A stretch of DNA of 64,000 bases from Gammaproteobacteria bacterium (GTDB taxonomy: Bacteria; Pseudomonadota; Gammaproteobacteria; Pseudomonadales; Porticoccaceae), in the NCBI GenBank assembly GCA_016708925.1, contig JADJET010000018.1, positions 1 to 64,000 of the forward strand, read 5' to 3'. A program made the position numbers and the translations under genes. Position 1 is the stretch's first letter, and each line of letters opens with the position of its first letter. The notes below the pieces were generated by a model that made no database searches, was not told where the DNA came from, and saw nothing but the letters and a program-made list of their open reading frames with translations. Below are positions 53,701-62,150 of the stretch, piece by piece.

Positions 53701-54509
53701 AGCTTGATTTCTTCGAGAACGGTGCGCACCTTGGGCGAAACGACGACCTGGACAATGCCTTCAGCGGTCGGGATGTCATAACGGTCCTGCACCGTTGCTT
53801 GGCGGTCGAAGCGGTGCAGCCAGTCCGGTGGCGCGCCATCGAAACCTGGCTGCACTTCGATGACGGTGTCGTCCCCGGCCACCGCCTTACGAAGGCCAAT
53901 CGCCAGCTTTTCGGGCGTCAGCACGACCGAGCGATATAGGAAAGCATCGAGGTTGGCGCCTGCTGAGATAGCCAGTCGGCGAATCCGACCCCAGCCTTGG
54001 CGGTTTGCCTGTCCTGTACGCGCTGCACTATCCCGTTTGGCGAATGCGCGCACTTCCCGGACCAGCGCCCACAGCGCAGGTGGCAGGAGAATTCGCTCGC
54101 TTTCATGTTTCAGGATGGCTCCGCACAGCACAGCGTAGCGTGCCATTTCCGGACCGAGCCGCCAGTCACCGACAGCTATATCAAAAGTACTGTCTTCGAG
54201 TGTGTCTCTGCTGGAAACAGTAACCTGGACCGGTGCCACGGCGGGCAGCTCAAACCAGGCGATTGCCTGCGCGTATTCGGGATGCTCCATCAGTTCATAG
54301 ACGGCATCCCAGGGCAGGACATAGCCGTCACCATCAGCGACTGCCAGTCCTTCGTCTTCGAGCTGCCGGAGGAGCCCACCAAGCAGCTCGCTGGTAACCG
54401 GTCGCGCGGAGTCGAACGGGCGCGGCATAAACCTAAGGTCGCGGTCGGTTTCAGCCAGATGCCAGCCGCTCTTTGGCTGGTTTCCTCTCCTTTTGAACAG
54501 CTTGATCAC
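50763..54509 (-). CDS. zorD: ZorD, SNF2-type helicase with Mrr-like nuclease domain
   Basis: A 1248-residue effector of type I Zorya. The central SNF2 helicase core has LADDMGLGKTLQLLILMAWA (Walker A), ICDEAQKIKNPAAM (DExx box), VIFCEFRPIQRLLQYYI and the helicase-C motif TDRAYRIGQKKDVYVY. The C-terminal ~130 residues are an Mrr-type endonuclease (NGIDIVALPREQ, LIQVKSSGIEG). In known Zorya ZorD is the DNA-degrading effector. It starts with GTG at 54509, 3 bases after the zorC stop, and is convergent with the PIN gene. Confidence 0.9.
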   Translation of the reverse strand: MIKLFKRRGNQPKSGWHLAETDRDLRFMPRPFDSARPVTSELLGGLLRQLEDEGLAVADGDGYVLPWDAVYELMEHPEYAQAIAWFELPAVAPVQVTVSSRDTLEDSTFDIAVGDWRLGPEMARYAVLCGAILKHESERILLPPALWALVREVRAFAKRDSAARTGQANRQGWGRIRRLAISAGANLDAFLYRSVVLTPEKLAIGLRKAVAGDDTVIEVQPGFDGAPPDWLHRFDRQATVQDRYDIPTAEGIVQVVVSPKVRTVLEEIKLLPLRRVAGARAQAFILNPYATLGEDANEVIDEQQFETARADAGLNYERFLPQFERDAFGYPLKVGLLIEVASGTGPVSSETRWLSDDELAKFAKVLKSALARKHLLLGWEGYDFELQGEAPEYLQQLEQALEERRKPPVLIKYAQVYDLTNYASRVQKVGFEQPYYSPYIAKKKDDEGWFPDNIIPLISWVPEGETAMVSMPLGPEHLAGFRQQVVAAKAAGKTSITLPGTPNPIPIGEAERLLDTFTEASEEAKEGKFDPGKPKRPRPEGPIKRTSLIIGANIHNIDYAEKRRAALASDGREPELPASLRPEHPLLPHQRQGVAWLQTLFEAHDTFNCRGAVLADDMGLGKTLQLLILMAWAIEKNPNIEPMLVVAPVSLLENWKEEAEKFLTAGALSTLTAYGDNLSSLRVPRASIDERLITEDGLTRFLRPDWIGDARVVLTTYETLRDLEFSFASQRWSIMICDEAQKIKNPAAMVTRAAKKQNVAFKIACTGTPVENTLADIWCLFDFVQPGLLGALNDFGHRYRKPIEAKTNAERARVEELRGLIDPQILRRTKAKVAKDLPRKIVAEECRRLPLSNKQRELYGWAIDLFKRRNDPGANAPFKNHLGLLHYLRLICTDPRRHGLDVFKSEKLSDYRARAPKLDWLLEQLKTIERKREKVIIFCEFRPIQRLLQYYIHEALGLRPDIINGDTSASPIDPQNRQKRIKAFQEMPGFGVIILSPLAVGFGVNIQAANHVVHYTRMWNPAKEDQATDRAYRIGQKKDVYVYYPVVRAEDFTTFDVKLDRLLDEKRLLASDMLNGAGDLRPSEFNLDDVAPPGTFNDNELVTLETALSMNWKYFEALATVLYAKRGYDAHRTPSAKDNGIDIVALPREQQMGKLIQVKSSGIEGKQLGWDAVKDVVGGHEFYAKKFPRVGFELACLTNRYFDEQTHRNAKLNRVELLEQPHLQQMLNETPVMMIDIEKILYPNWSDA

Positions 54510-54512
54510 CGA

Positions 54513-56273
54513 TTACCTCCCCTTCCACCAGCCCTTGCCGGCCCTGTACTGAAAACCCCAGCGAAGCAGAATGGTATTGATGTCCCGATTCGAATCGTCG
54601 GTGCGAACCCACAGGTTGCCATTGTCGGCCGTCAAGTCGTCAATGCGCAGACCAAATTCAGCGGCTAGTACCGACAGTGCCTGGCGTCGGTAGGTGGTGG
54701 TCATTGCTGCTCGCAAGACCGTGTTGGCCCGCACCGGCGAGAGCGGCGTTTGTGTCGGTGGCGGCGACTCGGTGCGTGTAGACTGATTGGCCATTGTGGG
54801 CCGAGTCGGTTGCGGTAGCTGGAGGTCTGAGCTTGGTGTTTTAGGGCGAATGTTGAAGTGTTTCGTCAGCTCCGCTTCAAACCACTGCTCCCATTTGCTC
54901 CACCCGTGAATTCCGTCCTGGTGGCGCCACTTCAGGCGATGCGCGGAATGCTTGAGCGAGTTATGCGCATTCACCCGTGTTACCACGCGCTGGCCATAGT
55001 CAAATGGCAGTGGTCGTGTCGCGTCATAGCCATAGCAGGCGTTGCTATAACCACCGAATTCGACGATCACGACAGGCCCCATCTGCATGATAAAAGCATT
55101 GTTTGTTCGTAACGCGTCATCCAGGTCAATTGATAGCTTCTCCATTTTTTTTCTCAGCGTGACGAAGTCGGGCCTCTTCGAAGTTCTTGCATCCGTGCCC
55201 AGAGCGAAGTGAATGCTGTCGATGGCGTGAACGTAGCGCTTCCAGAATTCAAGGCGACGGCTGTCGCCGGACCGCTCCTCTGCCAACAGCGTGAAGAAGG
55301 CTTCAATAAACTCCAGTTTCAGCCACTCGGCAACCATCGCCCGAGCTGCAGGAGTAACGTGGCCCCAGCGCATGCTATTCAACGCCAGCCATGGGTTGCC
55401 CCACCGGCTGACGGCGGCATCACGGAGAGGTATTGCCAGTGGCGGTCGAGGGATGCAGGCGTGGCGGTTCAGCACCAGAGCAAGTCCCTCGTCGTGGATG
55501 ATGCCGTTGTCGCGAATCATGGCGAGAATGCGCTCGAGCACTGTCAGAAACTCCGAGTCGATCCGCTGGATGGCCGCGTTGATCTGTGCAAGGAAAAGCC
55601 GGCGCATAAACCATGATTTATCGGAGATATTGAGATGCGAGCGCAGCACGTCGATTTCAGTGCTATCGCCATCGAGCATCGGCGGACCATAACGACCGCA
55701 AGGGTCCGTTGAAAACAGGGTCTGGTGCTGTTGGAGTGAATCCACCCAGGCTGGATTGTACCGGTCGTCAATGGTTTTCTTGGCGCGGTCTCCAAGGTAG
55801 GTACGCAACGTCTCCCAGTTGGTTCGGCCCGCCGGTGGTGTGTCCTTATGGTCCCGATCGTATGCGAAGTAGCCTGACAGCAGACCCTGATAACAACGCC
55901 GGTATTGCCTGGGCTTCGGGAGAAACTGGTCGGCTCCATCGAGCAGCGCCGGGAAGCGCTCGGGGTCTTCGATGACCCGCTCAGACTGCGGGCCCATAGG
56001 TAGCGCCACGCCGAAGCACACGAGGCGGGCGTCCTTGAGGTTGTCGAGGCGACGCGATATCCAGAACCGCCTGATTGCCTCCTCCTGTCGGTCCTTCGGG
56101 ACATGCTGTGAAGCGCCATCTTTGATATATTTTTCAAGTCGGCTAATGTGTCCATCGATTTCTCGCTCGACCCTCCACGGCCGATTCAGCGACGGTATAC
56201 GCGCAGCGTCGAGCAAGGCCCTGAGGTGGTCGAGGGCGTTGAGCAAGGCCTTGAGGTGGTCGAGGGCGTTCAT
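54513..56273 (-). CDS. zorC: ZorC, Zorya component with EH-signature-like domain
   Basis: A 586-residue protein in the zorC position between zorB and zorD. The core has ZorC-like features such as FISRRLDNLKDARLVCFG-like segments (RRFWISRRLDNLKDARLVCF) and MGPVVIVEFGGYSNACYGYD. In type I Zorya ZorC joins ZorD as a DNA-associated effector. The N-terminus contains an in-frame duplicate (NALDHLKALL / NALDHLRALL, residues 2-21), so the true start may be the second copy. The start overlaps the zorB stop by 3 bases. Confidence 0.85.
   Translation of the reverse strand: MNALDHLKALLNALDHLRALLDAARIPSLNRPWRVEREIDGHISRLEKYIKDGASQHVPKDRQEEAIRRFWISRRLDNLKDARLVCFGVALPMGPQSERVIEDPERFPALLDGADQFLPKPRQYRRCYQGLLSGYFAYDRDHKDTPPAGRTNWETLRTYLGDRAKKTIDDRYNPAWVDSLQQHQTLFSTDPCGRYGPPMLDGDSTEIDVLRSHLNISDKSWFMRRLFLAQINAAIQRIDSEFLTVLERILAMIRDNGIIHDEGLALVLNRHACIPRPPLAIPLRDAAVSRWGNPWLALNSMRWGHVTPAARAMVAEWLKLEFIEAFFTLLAEERSGDSRRLEFWKRYVHAIDSIHFALGTDARTSKRPDFVTLRKKMEKLSIDLDDALRTNNAFIMQMGPVVIVEFGGYSNACYGYDATRPLPFDYGQRVVTRVNAHNSLKHSAHRLKWRHQDGIHGWSKWEQWFEAELTKHFNIRPKTPSSDLQLPQPTRPTMANQSTRTESPPPTQTPLSPVRANTVLRAAMTTTYRRQALSVLAAEFGLRIDDLTADNGNLWVRTDDSNRDINTILLRWGFQYRAGKGWWKGR
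56211..56270. repeat. Tandem 30-bp duplication at the start of zorC
   Basis: Two 30-base copies (56211-56240 and 56241-56270) differ at one base (C/T at 56221 versus 56251). Both begin GAGCAAGGCC. The unit is in frame (10 codons) and directly abuts the zorC ATG. It probably arose by slippage; it adds ten residues to the ZorC N-terminus. Confidence 0.9.
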
Positions 56274-57001
56274 CCGTTTCTCAGCGCACAGGTGCCAAAG
56301 TTGCCCGGCGGGATGCCGGTAGTGGATTGGCGCGATTCGCGAATGCCGAGAAACTGCAAGCGCATCTCGACGCGGCGGCTCTGTTCGTCGGTGTCTTTTG
56401 CCGCGTTGAACGAGTATCCACCCACCAGAAAGAGGGCTCGTACCTGCTCCAGTTCGTCGGGGGACATGGCGCGCTCGTCAGGCTGGGGGTGCGCGAACAG
56501 CGCACAGAGAACACGTTGGCTACGTTGCAGGCTCAGGTCGAGGTTGCTCAGGTACGAACCAGTCTTGTCAGTGAACCCATCGACGACGATCTGCTTGAGC
56601 ACCCGTTGACCAAGTTCGTCGCTAGCCTGCTCAAGAATCGCCGGCACAAAGGCGCGAAGCAGCTTCTGCTGCTCAATGGTCAGTGTCGAGCGCGCGAACG
56701 GAAACTGAGCGCGGGTTCCGAAGTCGACCACTTTTCGATTGCGGTCAATCGTGATTCCCTGAAACTGATCCTGCTTTGCGACTGCCTCGAAGCGGTCGAG
56801 CAGCTTTTCGATGTCCTGTTGATGCTGTGCTTCTTCGCGCTCCCGCTCGGTGACGGTCTTGGTTACCGCCAGTAGAGCGACGGACATGACCACGAGAAAC
56901 AACACCATCAGCGCCGTCATCAAGTCGGCATAGGAAATCCAGAACGGCTTCTCTGGCTCATCTCGTGCTTTGCCGCGTGCGCTCATTCGCATCGAGAACA
57001 T
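56270..57001 (-). CDS. zorB: ZorB, MotB-like protein with OmpA domain
   Basis: A 243-residue stator-like partner of ZorA. One transmembrane helix with the proton-channel Asp lies near the N-terminus (FWISYADLMTALMVLFLVVM, about 22-41). The C-terminal OmpA-like peptidoglycan-binding domain follows (IVVDGFTDKTGSYLSNLDLS, LQRSQRVLCALF). In Zorya it forms a five-to-two motor with ZorA that senses phage at the envelope. Its start is 3 bases after the zorA stop, so the operon is zorA-zorB-zorC-zorD with short or overlapping junctions. The start could also be the Met at residue 4 or 6. Confidence 0.9.
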   Translation of the reverse strand: MFSMRMSARGKARDEPEKPFWISYADLMTALMVLFLVVMSVALLAVTKTVTEREREEAQHQQDIEKLLDRFEAVAKQDQFQGITIDRNRKVVDFGTRAQFPFARSTLTIEQQKLLRAFVPAILEQASDELGQRVLKQIVVDGFTDKTGSYLSNLDLSLQRSQRVLCALFAHPQPDERAMSPDELEQVRALFLVGGYSFNAAKDTDEQSRRVEMRLQFLGIRESRQSTTGIPPGNFGTCALRNG

Positions 57002-57004
57002 TGC

Positions 57005-58993
57005 TTAATGTCTCGGCGGATCAAAGCTGTCGATGGTGGTCTGCAGCTCTTTGATGGCGCCACTCAGCAGCCCGACCGCGCTACTGAGCTTGGTGTGGAA
57101 GTCCTGGTTTGCCCGTTCAAGTGTCACCGTCACGCCATCCGCAAAGGCCTGGTGAGCGTCGGCCAGCACTTTAGAAACGTTGTCAAGATAGTGCTCGGCT
57201 TCTCCTTGCGCTGCGGCCAATTTGTCTGCCGCCCGCTGGATTTGATCGAGTGCGGATTGGGTCATCGACGCCTCTCTTTTGGCGGTTTCTACAATGGCGC
57301 GTACCTCTGTCAGCATCGAGCCCGTCGCGTCGCGATTCGCGCGGTAGTCGGCGATAACGGCCTGCAACGCTGATGCTGACGTCGTCAATGATCCGCTGAC
57401 CTCGGTCATCTTGTTGGCGACAGTTGTTGCTTGCGACAGCGCCTTGCTCACATTTTCCCCGGCCAGGGCGAACGCCACGGCGCCATTTTTGAGGGTTTCA
57501 GCGCCCGCGCTCATTTTGTCGATGGAGTTCGAAGTGGTGCGCTCCAAAGCCGCGATGCTTTGCTGCATTTGGCTGGTGGATTCCGCCATCTGCTTGACCA
57601 CTTCAGAAACGGATTCGCCCAGCGATGTGACCACCCTTTCAGTACGACCGACGAAGTTCTCTTCACGCTGTTGCTGTGTTTCGTGTGCCTGGCGTGACTG
57701 CGATTGCAGCGCGCCGACCACGTCGCTGACCTGCTTGCTGAGGTCACCGAGAACCGCTTGGAGCTTGTCGTTGGTTTCAGTTTGAGAGGTTGCGACCAAT
57801 TGCCGAATCTGCTCGATCATCGACTGGGTTTGTTTGTTGATTTCGTCTTGCCGGCGGCCCATGTCGTCTATGGCCTTTGTCATCGCTTCGGCCATGGCGT
57901 CGCCGGAGCGTTGGCTAACTACTTCCATATTGCCGATAAGCTCGTGTAGTGATTGAACAGCATCCTGCATTGCCTGCGCGCTCTTCTGGTTCAGCTCCTG
58001 AATGCCCGATATCTGGCCGCCGAAGAGGTCATTCAGGCGTTGGCTGAAACTGGTCATCACGTCCTTGAGCATCTCTGCGGCCGCAGAGCTCTGGTCGCCA
58101 CTCGCTTTAGTGACAAGGTCTTTGATGGTTTCCAGTGGCCCTTGGAGGCTGCTTTGGATATTTCCGGCAATCTGCTGGCCAAGATCCTTGTTGTTCGCAA
58201 TCTGAGCTTCAATCTGTCGCTCGGTCAGCTCCCGCAGAATGGTCTTCATCTCACCGACCAGGGAATCTTTGAGAATTTTCGCCTGGCTTGCCGAGTCTTC
58301 CGAAGCGGTCACCAGCCGCGATAGGTACTCCTCGCCGGCTCCAGATACGAATAAGCTGTCCAGATGCTGTGCGATATCCTCCGTACATCGATACAGCGAG
58401 GCGAGCAGCAGCTTTTCCAAAAACGTGACAACCATGGCCAGAGCAATGGCCGCTGCCGAGATCAGGAATGCTTCGAAGACGCCATGCAGCAGGAGTTCAA
58501 GGCTCGCGCGGACCTGGCCCGCATCCTCGGATACCTGAAACGCCTGTAACCCCCGGATCAATCCAAGGAAGGTTCCGATGATGCCGATACCGGTAAACAA
58601 GCCAGGCAAGTGCTTGAAAAATTCCGTATGCAGTTGGCTATCGACCAAGTACTGCGAGTTGAAAAACGACTCGGCTGGCATGGTGGCGCGATGGGCAACT
58701 ACCACCATCTGACCATCGCGCTGCTCGGTTTGCGCGTGGAGCGTGTCCCTGAACTCTTTCCAGAGATGATCGAATTTCTCGTCGCTCTGAAAGAGTTTTT
58801 GCAAGTCGCTTGGATTTTGTGTCTTCTGGATGCGCAACTGCTTGAGCAGGCTCCAAAGACGATAACGCAAATGGACACCTCGCCCTAAAAAAAAGATCAA
58901 GAACGCGACGACTAGCAGTGCGAGGATGCTTCCGGTGACAAGCAGCGATGTGGGCAGGCTGGTGAGCACGGAGTTGAGCATCGACACGTTCAT
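57005..58993 (-). CDS. zorA: ZorA, MotA-like membrane protein with long tail
   Basis: A 662-residue MotA/ExbB-like protein. Hydrophobic helices lie at about 20-38 (VTGSILALLVVAFLIFFLG), 130-150 (FTGIGIIGTFLGLIRGLQAF) and 170-200 (LISAAAIALAMVVTFLEKLL). A long coiled-coil cytoplasmic tail follows (about 230-660), the tail that in type I Zorya carries the signal to the effectors. No frame interruption is seen. It is first in the operon; a promoter should lie in the 280-base gap to 59274. Confidence 0.9.
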   Translation of the reverse strand: MNVSMLNSVLTSLPTSLLVTGSILALLVVAFLIFFLGRGVHLRYRLWSLLKQLRIQKTQNPSDLQKLFQSDEKFDHLWKEFRDTLHAQTEQRDGQMVVVAHRATMPAESFFNSQYLVDSQLHTEFFKHLPGLFTGIGIIGTFLGLIRGLQAFQVSEDAGQVRASLELLLHGVFEAFLISAAAIALAMVVTFLEKLLLASLYRCTEDIAQHLDSLFVSGAGEEYLSRLVTASEDSASQAKILKDSLVGEMKTILRELTERQIEAQIANNKDLGQQIAGNIQSSLQGPLETIKDLVTKASGDQSSAAAEMLKDVMTSFSQRLNDLFGGQISGIQELNQKSAQAMQDAVQSLHELIGNMEVVSQRSGDAMAEAMTKAIDDMGRRQDEINKQTQSMIEQIRQLVATSQTETNDKLQAVLGDLSKQVSDVVGALQSQSRQAHETQQQREENFVGRTERVVTSLGESVSEVVKQMAESTSQMQQSIAALERTTSNSIDKMSAGAETLKNGAVAFALAGENVSKALSQATTVANKMTEVSGSLTTSASALQAVIADYRANRDATGSMLTEVRAIVETAKREASMTQSALDQIQRAADKLAAAQGEAEHYLDNVSKVLADAHQAFADGVTVTLERANQDFHTKLSSAVGLLSGAIKELQTTIDSFDPPRH

Positions 58994-59273
58994 GATTTGC
59001 TTCCAGCAGTGCTTGTCAGAGAGGGGTTAGACGAAGCGTCGATGTCGCGGTGGCCGCGGTACTCAGTGGCCACCACCTCATGGATACTGGGGTAGGTGTT
59101 GATTATTGGCGCTTGCTGTCATTGGTCATACGTCCTTATGTTTAACCGGCGATCGGATTATACGATAACCTTATCCTGCGCCGGATTGGCCGCAATGCAC
59201 CCGCCACACTCCCTTCGCGGGACCAGTCTGAGTGGCGCAGACACAAAACCATAACCACCCCCTGGAGTTCGCC

Positions 59274-59825
59274 ATGAAACTTTCCCAACCCCGTATTCCA
59301 CCCCTGGCCGAGAGCGAATGGACCGCGGAGCAGCGCAAGGTGCTGGCGCCGATCAAGGACTCACAGCCGTTCTACAACGTGCTGGGCACCCTGTCCCGGC
59401 ACTGGGACGCGGCGCAGAAATTCACGGTCTGGGCGTATCACGTGATGGGCGAGACGTCGCGCATCGCGCCGCGCGAGCGCGAAATCCTCATCCTGCGCGT
59501 GGGCTGGTTGTGCCAGGCCGAGTACGAATGGGGCCAGCATGTGATTTTCGCGCGCGAAGCGGGCCTGACGGATGTCGAGATCGCGCGTATCAAGGCGGGG
59601 CCGGATGCGCCGGGCTGGACGCCGTTCGAGGCGGCGCTGCTGCGCGCGACCGATGAACTCCACCACGATTCCTGCATCGGTGACGCGACCTGGAAAACCC
59701 TGGCCGAGCGTTACGACGATCTGCAGATGATGGACGTGGTGTTCGCGGTGGGTCAGTACCACCTGGTGTCGATGGCGCTGAACTCGTTCGGCGTCCAGCT
59801 CGACGCGGGCGTCAAGGGGTTCTGA
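59274..59825 (+). CDS. AhpD-like carboxymuconolactone decarboxylase family protein
   Basis: A 183-residue all-helical protein of the CMD/AhpD fold: MGETSRIAPREREILILRVG then WLCQAEYEWGQHVIFAREAG, with the conserved Glu-Trp and His near the active-site helix. The paired-Cys motif of AhpD (CxxC) is reduced to one Cys (WLCQAEYEW), so peroxidase activity is doubtful. It is convergent with the CoA-transferase gene and shows backbone-like base composition. Start at the ATG at 59274. Confidence 0.85.
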   Translation: MKLSQPRIPPLAESEWTAEQRKVLAPIKDSQPFYNVLGTLSRHWDAAQKFTVWAYHVMGETSRIAPREREILILRVGWLCQAEYEWGQHVIFAREAGLTDVEIARIKAGPDAPGWTPFEAALLRATDELHHDSCIGDATWKTLAERYDDLQMMDVVFAVGQYHLVSMALNSFGVQLDAGVKGF

Positions 59826-59849
59826 CCCCCGCGTCGCGAGCCGATTCGG

Positions 59850-61073
59850 TCAGGTCGGGATCGGCTCGCTGACCAGCACGCCGGCCGCGGCAAGTTCGGC
59901 GAGGCGTTGCGCCGATAGGCCGAGCAAGCCGCCCAGCACCGCGTCGTTGTGCTCGCCCAGATAGGGCGCCTGCAGGTCGAGGTCGTTGGCGAAGGCCGAA
60001 AACCGCAGCGGCATGCCGGGCATCTCGAAGCTGCCGGCGCCGCGGTCGGTGATGGTGCGCACGGTGCCGCGGTATTTCATGTGCGGATGGTTCATCACCT
60101 GCTGGATGGAGAGGATCGGTGCCACCGGCACATGATGCTCGCCGAGCAGGCGGATGGTGGCGGCGTCGCTCTCCTGGGCTTGCAGCCAGTCTTCGATCAG
60201 CACCTTGAGTTCGGCGTGATGGGCGACCCGGGCCGGGTCGTCGATGTAGCGCGGATCGGTGGCGAGTTCGGGCCGGCCGATGGCGTTACAGAAGTCCTTC
60301 CAGCGGCCCAGAATCGCGATCAGGATCAGGTAGCCGTCCTTGCTCTTGTACACCCCGAGCGGCGCCACTGCCTGATGATAGCGACCGGGCAGGTAGGGGA
60401 TTGATCGCGCCTGGCTGGCGCTGATGGCGCCGACGTTCATTTCGTGGCTGTGGAAGTAGCAGTCGAGCAGCGAGATGTCGAGATACTGGCCACCGTCGCC
60501 CGAGGTGGCGCGGTGATACAGCGCACCGTTGATGGCGGCGAGCGCGTGGGCGCCGGTGGTGGTGTCGCCGAGCGCGGCGATGGGAATGTAGGGGCCGTTC
60601 TCCTGATCGCCGATCATGCCGGTGATGCCCGCGTAGGCCTGGCCGATGAAGTCATAGCCGGGCAGTCCGGCCAACGGTCCGTCCTGACCGAAAGTCGAGA
60701 TCGAGCACATGATGGCCTTGGGGTTGAGCTCGTGGACTTTCTCCCAGGGCAGGCCGAGGCGACGAATGGCGCCGGGGGCGAAGTTCTCGATCACCACGTC
60801 CACCTGCTTGACCAGATCGTGGATGAGCGCCAGCCCGGCGGCGGATCTCATGTCCACGCAGACGCTTTTTTTGCCGCGGTTCTGCTGGATGAAATAAACG
60901 CCGCGGCCGTTGACCTTGAAGCCCACGTTGCGAATCTGCTCGCCGAAGGGCGCCAGTTCGAGCTTGATGATCTCGGCGCCCATCTCCGCCATCATGCGGG
61001 TGCAAGCGGGGCCGGCGACGTGCTGGCTGAAGTCGAGGACGCGGACGCCATCGAGAACGTGTCGTTTCGGCAT
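59850..61073 (-). CDS. Family III CoA-transferase (CaiB/BaiF)
   Basis: A 407-residue family III CoA-transferase that moves CoA between acyl acids. The N-terminal GVRVLDFSQHVAGPACTRMM, KLELAPFGEQIRN, GYDFIGQAYAGITGMIG and the central GDGGQYLDISLLDCYFH are family hallmarks. The catalytic Asp is expected in the FGQDGPLAGLPGYD region. No acyl-CoA dehydrogenase or ligase lies beside it, so the substrate is open. It follows a small hypothetical gene on the same strand by 57 bases. Confidence 0.9.
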   Translation of the reverse strand: MPKRHVLDGVRVLDFSQHVAGPACTRMMAEMGAEIIKLELAPFGEQIRNVGFKVNGRGVYFIQQNRGKKSVCVDMRSAAGLALIHDLVKQVDVVIENFAPGAIRRLGLPWEKVHELNPKAIMCSISTFGQDGPLAGLPGYDFIGQAYAGITGMIGDQENGPYIPIAALGDTTTGAHALAAINGALYHRATSGDGGQYLDISLLDCYFHSHEMNVGAISASQARSIPYLPGRYHQAVAPLGVYKSKDGYLILIAILGRWKDFCNAIGRPELATDPRYIDDPARVAHHAELKVLIEDWLQAQESDAATIRLLGEHHVPVAPILSIQQVMNHPHMKYRGTVRTITDRGAGSFEMPGMPLRFSAFANDLDLQAPYLGEHNDAVLGGLLGLSAQRLAELAAAGVLVSEPIPT

Positions 61074-61130
61074 GGGCTTCTCCTGATGGTTTTATCGTTA
61101 TCTTCTGCGGTGTGGTGCCGGCGGCAATCG

Positions 61131-61481
61131 TCAGGGATAGGTCTTGGCCACAAAATCCTGCCAGGCCTGCCAGCGCTGGGGGTTCGACGGAAACTTGGGG
61201 TGGTCGTAGGCGGCGATGTGGAAGGTCTCCCCCTCGAAGTGGCCCGCGGCCTGGCCGATGAACTTCATCTGCTCGGCATACATGGGTTTCTGTTCGGCGG
61301 GAACCGTCTTGGCGGCGGCGTCTGACCAAAGCTCGGCGTGGCGCAGCGCGGCGATGATGCGCTGCGCGCCGGCGTCGCCGAGGGTATCGTCCACACACAG
61401 GTAGAGACTGGAATTGTTCTTGTCCGCGCCGTCGAAGTAAAGCTCGAACTGGTTGATGAGATCGGTGCCGGAAAGGGCCAT
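61131..61481 (-). CDS. Conserved hypothetical protein
   Basis: A 116-residue protein of unknown function starting at the Met at 61481 (ALSGTDLINQFELYFDGADK, then LYLCVDDTLGDAGAQRIIAA and KFPSNPQRWQAWQDFVAKTY). No signal peptide or known motif. It lies directly upstream of the CoA-transferase and is probably co-transcribed. An open frame upstream extends to 61853 but overlaps the divergent cytochrome gene. Confidence 0.7.
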   Translation of the reverse strand: MALSGTDLINQFELYFDGADKNNSSLYLCVDDTLGDAGAQRIIAALRHAELWSDAAAKTVPAEQKPMYAEQMKFIGQAAGHFEGETFHIAAYDHPKFPSNPQRWQAWQDFVAKTYP

Positions 61482-61609
61482 GGTGTGTGCTCCTGATGAG
61501 AAGTCGGGTAAGGCGCCATTATGCGCAGAAAGGCGATCTCCGCCATGCCCTGAATCAGGCATCCGGATACCTGGCGTATGATGGCGGTGTCGTTTGGAGG
61601 GTCCGCGAA

Positions 61610-62140
61610 ATGCGCAATACGTTCGATGGCTACGGGTGGATGAGTCGGGCGCTGCACTGGTTTTCGGCGCTGCTGATCCTGGGAGTGATGATCCTTGGCC
61701 TGGTAGTCGAGGAAATGCCCAAAGGCCCGGAGCGCAGCGGCCTGATGAACTGGCACCAGTCCTTCGGGGTGGTGATTCTGGCGCTGGTCGCGCTGCGGCT
61801 TGCCTGGCGCCTGGTGAATCCGGTGCCGCGGCCGCTCGGCAGTCCGCGCACACAAAGGTTGGCGTCGATGATGCACTGGCTGCTTTATGCGCTGGTGATC
61901 GCGCAGCCGCTCTCGGGCCTGCTGCTCATCCAGGTGGAAGGGCACACCCTGGCCCTGTTCGGAACCATTCCGCTGCCCCAGGTGATGGCCGAGAACGAGG
62001 GATTGGAGGAAATACTGGAAGGCGTTCACGGCAGCGTCTGGATTTTGCTCGCGGTGGCCGCGGCGCTGCACACCGCGGCCGCGCTCAAGCATCACTTCAT
62101 CGATCGCGACAGGACATTGATCCGCATGCTGCGGGGCTGA
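61610..62140 (+). CDS. Cytochrome b561 family protein
   Basis: A 176-residue di-heme membrane electron carrier. Four hydrophobic helices carry the heme-ligand His residues: RALHWFSALLILGVMILG (helix 1), LMNWHQSFGVVILALVALRL (helix 2), MMHWLLYALVIAQPLSGLLL (helix 3) and VHGSVWILLAVAAALHTAAA (helix 4). It should transfer electrons from quinol in the inner membrane. It is divergent from the hypothetical gene and convergent with the peptidase to its right. Confidence 0.9.
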   Translation: MRNTFDGYGWMSRALHWFSALLILGVMILGLVVEEMPKGPERSGLMNWHQSFGVVILALVALRLAWRLVNPVPRPLGSPRTQRLASMMHWLLYALVIAQPLSGLLLIQVEGHTLALFGTIPLPQVMAENEGLEEILEGVHGSVWILLAVAAALHTAAALKHHFIDRDRTLIRMLRG

Positions 62141-62150
62141 CGCGCCGCCG

